In this document: positions 36,404-46,852 of the stretch, piece after piece
Numbering within the stretch: the first letter of the stretch is position 1
Layout of the letters: every line of letters starts with the position of its first letter
Assembly: GCA_951799425.1 (NCBI GenBank)
Contig: OX637398.1
Span: 19,478,270 to 19,542,269 of the forward strand
Length of the DNA stretch: 64,000 bases
Source: Ilex aquifolium
Taxonomy: Eukaryota; Streptophyta; Magnoliopsida; Aquifoliales; Aquifoliaceae
Direction of reading: 5' to 3'
Notes under the pieces: generated by a model
Databases searched by the model: none
Seen by the model: the letters and a program-made list of their open reading frames with translations, nothing else
Told to the model about the DNA's origin: nothing
Translations under genes and position numbers: made by a program

Positions 36404-38917
36404 TGTAAAACCCGGGTAAATTTGAACTTTTTCTGAAAAATGGCAAAATGGTAATTTTCCATTATAATACGGATTTAAAATACGTATTTCTCTATAGCTC
36501 GGATGAAGAAACGGATCTCACTATTGTATTCGTCTCACGAAATCTAGTTGCTCTGTCAATTTTCATCGAATTTCGAGATAGTCGGATTTTTTACGTTTTA
36601 CGGGACGACTGTGTGTCAAATGACCTCACAAAGGTCCCCAAAAATGGAAATTATAAAATTTTCTTATAATAGAATTAAAGTTCAAATAAAATTAATTTGA
36701 ACTTAAACCGGGATGAAATTAATCGTTTCGGGGCGAAAACAGACTCGAACAAAGGGGCGTGTGGCACGACGTGGACCAAGTGTTAAGGGTTATAAATATC
36801 AACAAATATCTGATTTTTTGGCAGAATACTCTGCATTTTCCAGTGTGTAAACGTGTGAGGGAGAGAGGAGAAGAAAAACATAAGTTTCAAGACTTTTCTC
36901 GATGATTCACGAAGTTCCGTCGGTCGGAATCATTCAAACCAACAGTTAAAGTCGATCACATCGACGAGGGCTACGCAACCATATCAAGAACGAATGATTT
37001 CACCGAAGATCCAAGAGGAGACTTTGGGAAAATCAAGAGTTTTGGGGCTTGGGAGGTGTTCTTGAGGTTCTCCACACTTCATCTCACGCTCTAAGAGGTA
37101 GGGTTCCCTCCTACTTTGGTTATTTACAACCTAGAGTGTCCATGTGGAATGGATAAGTGTATGGGACTATAGTTCACTTGCCTATGGTTAAGGTGTAGGT
37201 GTATAAATGATTTAATCAAATTCTAGTTTGAAATTGATATGTGAAGTTCCATGTGAAAATTCTTGGAGCTTGGTATTGTATGGGCATGCTATGTGTTATA
37301 TTGTGCCTTGTGAAAAAAATGAGTTATTTACATAGGTTATGTGATAACATGATTGGTGCCTTGAAGGTATTTTGCTAAATGTCTATGTGAGAATTAAGCT
37401 TGTTATGACATAATTTATGTGCGACATGCTTGAGAAAAAGGTAATTGTTATATGTTGTTAATATATTAGCATCATGATAAATTGTGGTAATTATGTGCAT
37501 TCGATATAAATTACCATGGCATATGTTGAAGTATGTGGTTAAATTCATCCATATGGCATTCATTACATATGGGACTTGACATTGACATGCAATGGTTCAT
37601 TACATTGCATTTGCACGGAGGCATCATATTAGGTGGGTGTGTGTGCATGGTGTGATCAAACACCACACTTGGTGATTGATGAGTGGACTCGGAAAGGTTG
37701 GATCGAAGATCCCCTTGAGTCTCATGGTTGCATGGAAAACTTGTGTCGGATATAGCAAGAAGGGATAGATCCCCCCTCGGGTGCAAGACCCTGCTACATG
37801 GTTCATACACTTGCCGGCGGTGAAATTCCAAAAAAGTGTAACAGTGTACGGAACCGGCGGTGAGACTCCGAGAATCCGATACCCAACAAAAACACTTGAT
37901 TTTGTTTTATAACATACTCATTCAATGGGTATCATCCAACAATGATTTAGTTTATAAATACATGATTTTTATTTAAAACGATTGTTGGATGGATTTACAT
38001 CAATGACAGATTCACTTCACAAGTGCATTGCATTGTGTTGTGTGAGTCGGTGAGGACTCGGAGGTTGAAGTTGCATGAGTGAGTTTCATCTCAATTCATA
38101 GCATGACATGGAAATTCCTATCATAGGATTGCATTCTCTTGATTGAAAGGAATGTTGCTTTTAATTTGTTGCATGTGAACATTTTCATATACATCTAGGT
38201 TGAGGAGTATCCTCTCTAGGAGACATTCTATTGAGCGTAGCTCACCCTATACGGGAAAATATTTCAGATGCGAGATACACACCGGTGGATGACACTTACT
38301 CGGGGGCCCAATGATGAAGAGAGGCCGATATGTGGCTTTACTTTGGGTTTTTGTAAACTAATTATGAAAAAAATTAGTTTTTGATATGAAAATGTGTACA
38401 AATGATTGTAATAGGACTTATAAGTACCATGTTTTGTGTGAAAAACATCATTAAACATGAGTTGGATGATTGTAGAAAGGTTTGGAATGGATTGGAAATG
38501 AAAAACAGGTGAAACAAGCAAAACTGGGCACGGCGTACCGGTATATCGTACCGGTACACTGTGGTCCAGTAGGTACAGCGTACCGGTACGACGTAGTCCA
38601 GTGGGCACAGTGTACCGGTACGCCATACCGGTACACTTTCCAAAAATCAAAAATTTTTAAATTGTTTTGCCAAGCTTTTGGGCTATGTATTCTTTTCTTC
38701 CAATGTTATAAATGGACCATAATAGAGTACCAATGGTGGTATATTGGACCTCGGATGGGGTCAATGAATCAAAAACATAGACTTTATATTTTTTTAAAAT
38801 CCCAGTAAAGGGGATATGGTGCCGCGGTGTCGGGTTAACCGACATCCACGGGTATTTTCGCGGGTTGATGAGTGATCAACGGACTTATAAATGACCCCCG
38901 ATTTTTGGGGCGTCATA
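36404..38917 (+). repeat. 5' LTR of element A
   Basis: 2514 bp. Palindromic boxes of the GTACCGGTAC type at 38535-38544, 38548-38557, 38580-38589, 38612-38621 and 38625-38634 lie upstream of a TATAAAT at 38707. Another TATAAATA lies near 36791. Confidence 0.94.
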
Positions 38918-38920
38918 GCT

Positions 38921-38932
38921 TGGTATCAGAGC
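38921..38932 (+). other. primer-binding site of element A
   Basis: TGGTATCAGAGC, complementary to initiator tRNA-Met, just inside the 5' LTR. Confidence 0.9.
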
Positions 38933-41623
38933 GTAGGTATACGATTTACCTAGGGTTTGATGGGTATGGGTTTAGGCCATTGCATCCATTGTGCATTTCA
39001 TGTTATGTGCTCAAATTGTTACATGTTATGTGCTATGTGCTATATGAATTATATGTATGGTGAAGTGTATATGGAAAGGAGACACTAGGGATAGAAAACA
39101 TAACATTGGGATTCCGGAAAAAGAATGAACGAGATGGTTCTGGGTGTAAATGTCTACTAGTGGTGGCATACGCTCTACTAGTGAGACAAGGAGAAAAACC
39201 ACAAAGTTTAAACTTGATCCCTATCTTGGGATATTATGTGAGACTCTATTGTTATCTTACATGTGTATAGATGGCAAATAGAGGAAGAGGACGGGGCCGA
39301 GGCGGTGGGCGGAACAACAACCAACCACCACCGGTCTTTGACCAACAAGCCTTTGTGGAGGCTATTGGTGCTGCGGCGATGACCATTGCACAGGCTAGTG
39401 CAAATGTGGGCCAGGGAGGCTCAAGTAACCTCCAAAAGTTTAAGGCACACAAGCCTCCAACTTTTGAGGGAGGGGCGGATCCGATGATGGCTGACCATTG
39501 GTTCCGACAAGTCGACAAGATCTTAGGGGCTATGGAGATCACCTCTGATGCTACTAAGATAACGCTAGCTACATTCCAACTAGAGGGAGAATCCCAATTG
39601 TGGTGGGATTGGGCTAAAGCCTCGAAGAACTTGGAGGTGACAACATGGGGAGAGTTCCGAGAGCTCTTCATGGGCAAATATTTCCTGGCGTCTTTCCAGC
39701 AAGCTAAGGCTCGAGAGTTCTTGGACTTGAGGCAAGGGACTATGACGGTATTAGAATACGTGGCTAAGTTCACGGAATTAGCCCGTTTCGCTGACGATTA
39801 TATGGCCACTGACATGGCCAAGGTGAGGAAGTTTGAGGTTGGCCTGAAATTGTCCATCCGGGGTAAAATTGTAGGCCTCTGCCTGCAAGACTTGGACTCG
39901 ATGGTCGAGGCATCTATGGCCATTGAGAGAGAGGTAGATGATGCACAAAACATCCGGGAAGCGGGTGTTAAAGATAAGAAGAAGGAGGGCCAATCTTTTT
40001 CTTCAAGTTCGGGGAAGAAGCAAAGGACTTCGACTCCATAGGGCCGCGGCTATCAAGGCCAAGGTCAGTCCTCCCAAGGCGGGAGAAATCAGAGATTTTC
40101 CTACCAGGCAGGCCAAAGGACTTGCTATCACTGCAACCAACCGAGGCATATGAAGCGGGATTGTCCTCAGCGGCAGGGATCCCAGAGTTATGGGGTGTCT
40201 CAGTCCCAGTCATCGGTGGGGCACTCACAGACTCACTTTGTCGCTCCCTACCCCACCATAGGCCAGGGAAGCTAGTACAAGTTCCAGGGTACTGCACAGG
40301 GTCCTACTACGTCACGTGCGGGAATCCCGCAATCAGGCCAGATGGGCCAGAGCATGGGTCGAGGTCGAGGGCAGGGCTCACAAGCTGGGACTTCAGGGAC
40401 CCAGGGGCGTGTCTACGCCATTATGCATCAGATTGAGCCAGCAGATCAGTCGGTTATTTAGGGTACATTTCTACTCTCTCGCTTATGGGCAAGGGTATTA
40501 TTTGACTCTGGTGCATCTCATTCTTTTATTGCTGCATCATGTGTGAAAGATTTGGGCTTAGAGGTTGAAACCTTGGAAGAGCCATTGCATGTGAGTTCTC
40601 CCCTAGGAGCTAGGGTGAGTGTTGATCAAATATGTCGGGGTTGTGAGTTAGAAATCTCGGGGATTCTACTCACCGTGGACCTTAGGGTCATGGACATGTC
40701 GAAGTTTGATGTCATCCTTGGGATGGATTGGTTGGCGGCACACCGAGTCGTCATTGATTGTGATCGTAAGAGGGTCACTGCCTACACATCGGAGGGTGTT
40801 TGTTTCAAGTTCCAAGGGGAAAAACATGGTGTTTTACCCCAAGCCGTGTATGACTCTCGATGGCTCGGGCAGTTGATGGGTTAGCTTGCGAGCCTTACCC
40901 TGGAAAATGAGGCGAGACAGGAGTTTGGTCTACCTCGGGTGGTGTGTGAGTATGAGGATGTTTTTCCGAATGAACTACCGGGATTACCTCCACATAGGGA
41001 TGTAGACTTCACTATTGAGTTGCACCCCGGAACATCACCCATTTCTATGACTCCACATAGGATGGCGCCAACTGAGTTGCAAGAACTCAAGGTCCAATTA
41101 CAAGAGTTGTTGGACAGAGGCTTTATTAGACCGAGCACTTCACCTTGGGGTGCTCTGGTGTTGTTTGCCAAGAAGAAGGACAAGACCCTTCGACTATGCA
41201 TAGACTACCGGTAGTTAAATAGGGTTACTATCAAGAATAGGTACCCTTTGCCGATGATTGATGATTTATTTGATCAGCTGAGAGGGGCGCGGGTCTACTC
41301 CAAAATAGATCTCCGCACTGGCTACCATCAGTTGAGGGTTAGGGAGGCGGATATCCCTAAGACGACGTTCAGAACGCGGTATGGGTATTTTGAGTTCACT
41401 GTGCAATTCGATGCTTCCTGCGTCGAAGGAAAGTATGGTCAATCAGTCGAAGACTCCCTCAAAGCCCCTTGATGCCCTTTGGATTGACGAATGCCCCGGC
41501 GACATTCATGGATCTCATGCATAGGGTGTTCCAACCCTACCTAGATCAGTTCGTCGTGGTTTTTGTTGACGACATCTTGATCTATTCCAAGACCGAGGAG
41601 GAGCATGAGGGTCACTTGAGGGT

Positions 41624-42716
41624 TGATTAAGGCCAAATAATCACATTTATTATTAGGAAAGATTGACAGTTTAAGTGTAAAAGTGTGATAAATATAAGAG
41701 TTTATCCAAGTTTGAGTGTTATGCTATTAAATGTTGATTTATGATAATTTGCAGGTCAAAAGCATAGTTTTGGGGTCAAACTATGGAAAGATGAAGCATA
41801 GCTCAGGAGGGATCACACCAGAACACGCGTCCGGACGGAAGAAGAGTACGCGTCCGGACGCGATTGGCAGAAAGTTGATAAACGGAGAAGGGACCATTCT
41901 GGAAGGCGCGTCCGGACGGTTGAGAAGGTTGCGTCCGGACGCGTGTCAAGCTTCTTCTGTCGAATTTAGAATCCTAGTGGGATGCAACCTCTGGAGAATG
42001 TAATTTATAAATACAAACCTAGGACTTTGTAAAGGGGATCTTTTGCTGGCCTCTCTTTGTTTTTTAGTCTATTTTCTGCATCCTTTTACCATGTCTGGCT
42101 AGAAGGCTAAGCTAGGGTTAGGGGAAAATCTCTCAACGGAGTTCGGTATTTTTATTGACTCTTGTACTTAAGGATTTATGAAACTGTGTTAATTTAATTC
42201 CTAATACTTTAGCAAAGTGTTTATGCTGTATAAACTCTTGAGTTGTTGTGCCACGTACATCAATTGCTTGATTTTCCCTGCGTGTAAATCACTGGTTATT
42301 CCACGCTGGAAGGATTAACATTATTTCATAAAATAATATGATTGAATGATTATTCAGGTTCCTGGTAGTCGTTTGATTATAACTGTTGGATTTATCACTT
42401 GATTAGTTAATTGGATTAACTGACATTTAATTCTTCTTTCAAGTCAAGCTTTGAGTCTTTAATTATTATTGTACGAAGTTGAGAGGAAGTACCTGATGCT
42501 CTAGTATTTATTTTATTTATTGCTGTTTTAATTACCAAAAATCACTTTTCCCCAATCAACAACTTTCCAAACAATTCTTTTTCCTTTTAAATTACTTTTA
42601 TTGTTTGTGTGATTGTTTCTTGTTTTCATAATTCCCTGTGGTTCGACCTCGGATTCCCGAGAAATTTATTACTTCGCACAACCTGCACTTGGGTGATCAA
42701 TTCTAAAGTTGTAGCA
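41624..42716 (+). repeat. 5' LTR of element C
   Basis: CGTCCGGACG palindromes at 41828-41837, 41851-41860, 41909-41918 and 41932-41941, all perfect, then TATAAATA at 42006-42013. Confidence 0.95.
42006..42013 (+). promoter_or_regulatory. TATA box of LTR C
   Basis: TATAAATA 65 bp downstream of the last palindrome; the same spacing holds in the 3' LTR (about 46145). Confidence 0.6.
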
Positions 42717-42722
42717 AGTTTT

Positions 42723-42740
42723 TGGCGCCGTTGCCGGGGA
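42723..42740 (+). other. primer-binding site of element C (tRNA-Asp type)
   Basis: TGGCGCCGTTGCCGGGGA is an 18-bp primer-binding site typical of Athila/Tat elements. Confidence 0.9.
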
Positions 42741-42916
42741 ATTGAAAGACAAGGAGCCATTACATCATTGAGGTTTGCTTGATTTGAGATTCGTCACAGA
42801 TCCGGTAATCTCGTTCCTTTTGTTTTTTATTTATTGTTAATTATTTGTTTCATTTTTCCTCAGGTTAGATATTTCATAATTTTTATTTTTATATTTTATA
42901 TTTCTTTTAATGTGGT

Positions 42917-43705
42917 GTGAAGATTTCCCCGATGGAGGAACTGTGTGTGTTTTGTGATGTGTATGGGCATCCCATTGAGGTTTGCCCTTTAATTCCAACT
43001 GCTCGAAAAATTTTGAGGAATGGGACAATTGTCTTACCTAATTCGTCTCAACCTTACCCCGACCATTGTTTTGAAACTTTTTATCCCAATTTTGGTTGGG
43101 GGAATGAACATTATCAGTTACCTATATATGTCACATCACCACAAGACCCTCCCCAATATCCACCCTACCATGACCTACAAGAAGAGAATTTGGAGAATAT
43201 TCTTAACGAATTTATGCAAAGCCAACTAGCTTTCAATGCCCAAACAAGTCAAGATATTAAAGAGATACAAGATATACTCAATATATTGATACAAAAACAA
43301 GAGGTTAAAAATAGTCAATATGAGAGTGATTCTTTTCCTGAACTACAAACTGAGGATGAATCCATTAATACTCTTGATAGTGAAGAATTAAGTGACATTA
43401 TTATTCCACAAGAGGCTAATGAGCCCAAAGACCTTTCATTATCAACAAGTAGTAATGAGATTCACATATCTAATCTTGGTGAGGGTATGAAAGTTGAATT
43501 GTGTGCTATAATTGATAAAGATCTATTTTCTATCTCATTATTAGATTTGCATAAAAATGTAAATATCTCCCTTTTCTTGCATGTTCAAAAGATATATTGG
43601 ATATATGAGTGGATAATTCGATTAAAGGAGTTACTTCGACACCACATTTTTAAGCCAATAAAATTGAATGGTCGCATATTCAAATTTGACTTTAAACCGA
43701 ATTGA
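42917..43705 (+). CDS. short Gag-knuckle protein of element C (262 aa)
   Basis: This is the only sizeable frame of element C. Residues 5-18 hold a CCHC knuckle, CVFCDVYGHPIEVC, followed by PLIPTARKIL, which parallels the Athila gag of element D (CGICARIGHPTGEC-PTIPAFKKVL). The motif YPNFGWGN parallels NLGWRNHPNFSW. The middle is acidic and Glu/Ser-rich. The C-terminal end, KPIKLNGRIFKFDF, recalls the KVNGHRLKPF tail near the end of Athila/Tat integrases, but that is tentative. The protein may bind element RNA for packaging by helper elements. That role is inference. Confidence 0.6.
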   Translation: MKISPMEELCVFCDVYGHPIEVCPLIPTARKILRNGTIVLPNSSQPYPDHCFETFYPNFGWGNEHYQLPIYVTSPQDPPQYPPYHDLQEENLENILNEFMQSQLAFNAQTSQDIKEIQDILNILIQKQEVKNSQYESDSFPELQTEDESINTLDSEELSDIIIPQEANEPKDLSLSTSSNEIHISNLGEGMKVELCAIIDKDLFSISLLDLHKNVNISLFLHVQKIYWIYEWIIRLKELLRHHIFKPIKLNGRIFKFDFKPN

Positions 43706-45762
43706 ACGTGAGCTTTTATTTTTATTTGTACATAGTAGTTAGATTTTATTTTATTTTATTTTTAATTTTAGTTTTGTTTCTATTTGATTTAATTTATAGT
43801 TTTGTCAAGTCTTTTATTTTTAGGTTTTTGAGTTGTTGCAGCACCAGGTATTCCTATCTCTTTGATCTTTATTCATTATTTTTACTGAGCAATAAGATAT
43901 TTATTTTTACATTGAGGACAATGTTGGATTTAGGTTGGGGGGTATGAGTATGCCTTGTGTTGTGAAAATTCCTAGTTTATTTTTTTTAGTTTATTTACTT
44001 TGCTAAAAAAAAAATATAAAAAAAAATTGTTGGTTATTAAATATTTAAATAACATTTTTATGCATAATTTGATACCACAATATAGAAATAATTTGCTTAA
44101 CTTTAAATTTGTAACTGTTTAAGCATTACATAGAACTTTATTCTATATTTTTGTATCTCATATCATGTTCTTATAAAAACTCACAATTTGTGCACTTTAG
44201 ACTTTACCAAGTTGAAAATTTGTTAGGTATTTTACTTTGAGAACTTGAAACATATAGTGGAGATGCATAAAAACCCTAGAGATGCATAAAAACCCTAGTG
44301 AGTTTTGTTCCAATCTTTTTTGGAGGGTTATTTACATTTACTCAATAAAAAATATTTTTATTCAGCTAATCTCCTTCAATAGTCTCATTATTTTTGTTTT
44401 GGTTAACACCAATATTGTGAATGATTGCTTGACTTTGAATTATTTGCATGAGAAGTGTGTTATCAAAAGCTCTTGAGATATGATTTTAGGCCATCTTTGT
44501 CATTATTTGAGCCTAAACCTTATTCTTTGAATATTATTATCCCTAGAAGCCATGATTGAGCCTTTAAAGCAAAATTTTATTTCTTATACCCAACATATAA
44601 TAACCAAGCCAATGAAAAAAAAATAATATTTTTTACCCTTGGTTATCCTGGGATTGAACTTTTATTGTTTATGTAATTTGGGAGATGTTGATTAAGAAAA
44701 GAAAAGAAAAAAAAAGAGTTTTACATACTTGTGAATATTTGCATTAGATGTCTTGCTAAAAAAAAAGAAAAAAAAAAAAGTTGAAAAAAAAAGAAAGACA
44801 ATATGTCTAGCTGTGAAAAAAAAAAGAGAAAAAAATAGCAAACATGTGTTTGAAAAGAAAAAAAATATGAGCAAGTGATGTAAATTATGCTTCTAAAGGA
44901 TGGAGAGTGAAAGGCTATGGAAAGAAGTTTGGTTGTGTAATGTACATGTTCTCTCGGGATAGTCTTTTGAATTCCTGAATATCCTTCGTTTCAAAACCCT
45001 AATCCCAAGGCCCCATTACAACCTTAAATAAAGACCTATTTGATCTCAAGAGTGTATTGATGGATGCATGACTTGTGTGAATAAGGAAGAAAATGGTGAT
45101 TATTTATTTATTGTGTGTTGATTTCCTTTCATGAGATTATGTCAAATCAATTTCTTTTGGATTACAATTATTTTAATGGAACATGTGAGCATTATTTTGT
45201 TTTGACTTAAATATCTTCTTCTCACATGTGATATTTGAGGGAATAGTCACTATAATCTGAGAGAATCTTTTATGAGTGAATTATCTAGTGAGATTTGGCA
45301 TTGAGACGAATAGTTGATAGTTGTAGAGGTGATTACCAGATAAATTACTGACTTGGTATAGTTAACTCACACTACACACGAGTTTATATGAGAATATGAT
45401 AAGGGCATACATGTATATACCGCATAGTTCTATATGTTGTTTTGCAGGTGCTTATAAAAAGTTTGTGTCTTAAAATTTCAATAGTGTGATAGCAATTTAT
45501 ATTATAAATTTGTTATTCAGATGTTTGATCAAAGGTTGATGTTTGTGGGTATCATCTCTGGAAACTCTCACGAGACTATACTCGTCCACTAGGGGAAACC
45601 TAGGGGTTTAAAGGCTTATTGCATAGGCTAAATGCAATCGTGAGTCCTACGAAAGTGGTTTTGTCTTATTGTATCTTATTTTTGTTGCCTAAAATAAGTG
45701 GTTGTATTTGTTTTATTGATATTTGTCTTACTATGGACTAGCAAGATCTAAGTGGGGGGGTG
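43706..45762 (+). other. non-coding interior of element C
   Basis: No gene. T-rich then A-rich tracts (poly-A runs near 44695-44870). Blocks similar to the 3' non-coding part of element D occur near 44480-44600, 45210-45300 and 45588-45660. The purine tract AGTGGGGGGG precedes the 3' LTR. Confidence 0.7.
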
Positions 45763-46852
45763 TGATTAAGGCCAAATAATCACATTTATTATTAGGAAAG
45801 ATTGACAGTTTAAGTGTAAAAGTGTGATAAATATAAGAGTTTATCCAAGTTTGAATGTTATGCTATTAAATGTTGATTTATGATAATTTGCAGGTCAAAA
45901 GCATAGTTTTGGGGTCAAACTATGGAAAGATGAAGCATAGCTCAGGAGGGATCACACCAGAACACGCGTCCGGACGGAAGAAGAGTACGCGTCCGGACGC
46001 GATTGGCAGAAAGTTGATAAACGGAGAAGGGACCATTCTGGAAGGCACGTCCGGACGGTTGAGAAGGTTGCGTCCGGACGCGTGTCAAGCTTCTTCTGCC
46101 GAATTTAGAATCCTAGTGGGATGCAACCTCTGGAGAATGTAATTTATAAATACAAACCTAGGACTTTGTAAAGGGGATCTTTTGCTGGCCTCTCTTTGTT
46201 TTTTAGTCTATTTTCTGCATCCTTTTACCATGTCTGGCTAGAAGGCTAAGCTAGGGCTAGGGGAAAATCTCTCAACGGAGTTCGGTATTTTTATTGACTC
46301 TTGTACTTAAGGATTTATGAAACTGTGTTAATTTAATTCCTAATACTTTAGCAAAGTGTTTATGCTGTATAAACTCTTGAGTTGTTGTGCCACGTACATC
46401 AATTGCTTGATTTTCCCTGCGTGTAAATCACTGGTTATTCCACGCTGGAAGGATTAACATTATTTTATAAAATAATATGATTGAATGATTATTCAGGTTC
46501 CTGGTAGTCGTTTGATTATAACTGTTGGATTTATCACTTGATTAGTTAATTGGATTAACTGACATTTAATTCTTCTTTTAAGTCAAGCTTTGAGTCTTTA
46601 ATTATTATTGTACGAAGTTGAGAGGAAGTACCTGATGCTCTAGTATTTATTTTATTTATTATTGTTTTAATTACCAAAAATCACTTTTCCCCAATCAACA
46701 ACTTTCCAAACAATTCTTTTTCCTTTTAAATTACTTTTATTGTTTGTGTGATTGTTCCTTGTTACAATTCCTCGTGGGATCGACCTCGGACTTCCGAGAT
46801 TATATTACTCTGCTCAACCTGCGCTTGGGTTTACACTTTTAAAGTTGAAGCA
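45763..46852 (+). repeat. 3' LTR of element C
   Basis: Palindromes at 45967-45976, 45990-45999, 46048-46057 and 46071-46080, then a TATAAATA box. Nearly identical to the 5' LTR except for the last 90 bp. Confidence 0.95.

Larger units (their letters stand above)
41624..46852 (+). mobile_element. non-autonomous Athila-like LTR element C, recently inserted
   Basis: Target duplication AGGGT at 41619-41623 and 46853-46857. LTRs 41624-42716 and 45763-46852 (1093 and 1090 bp) start TGATTAAGG and end GTAGCA/GAAGCA. The primer-binding site TGGCGCCGTTGCCGGGGA (42723-42740) matches the tRNA-Asp type used by Athila/Tat elements. The interior has one reading frame (42917-43705) and a long non-coding part; no protease, polymerase or integrase is present. 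Its structural parts look whole. LTRs differ at about seven sites over the first 1 kb, so the insertion is young. Confidence 0.93.

Noticed and set aside
31643-42740. Short matches to tRNA ends (TGGTATCAGAGC, TGGCGCCGTTGCC)
   Set aside because: These are primer-binding sites beside LTRs, not tRNA genes; no cloverleaf surrounds them.
44692-44874. Phe-rich minus-strand frame in element C
   Set aside because: Created by poly-A tracts; no protein family.
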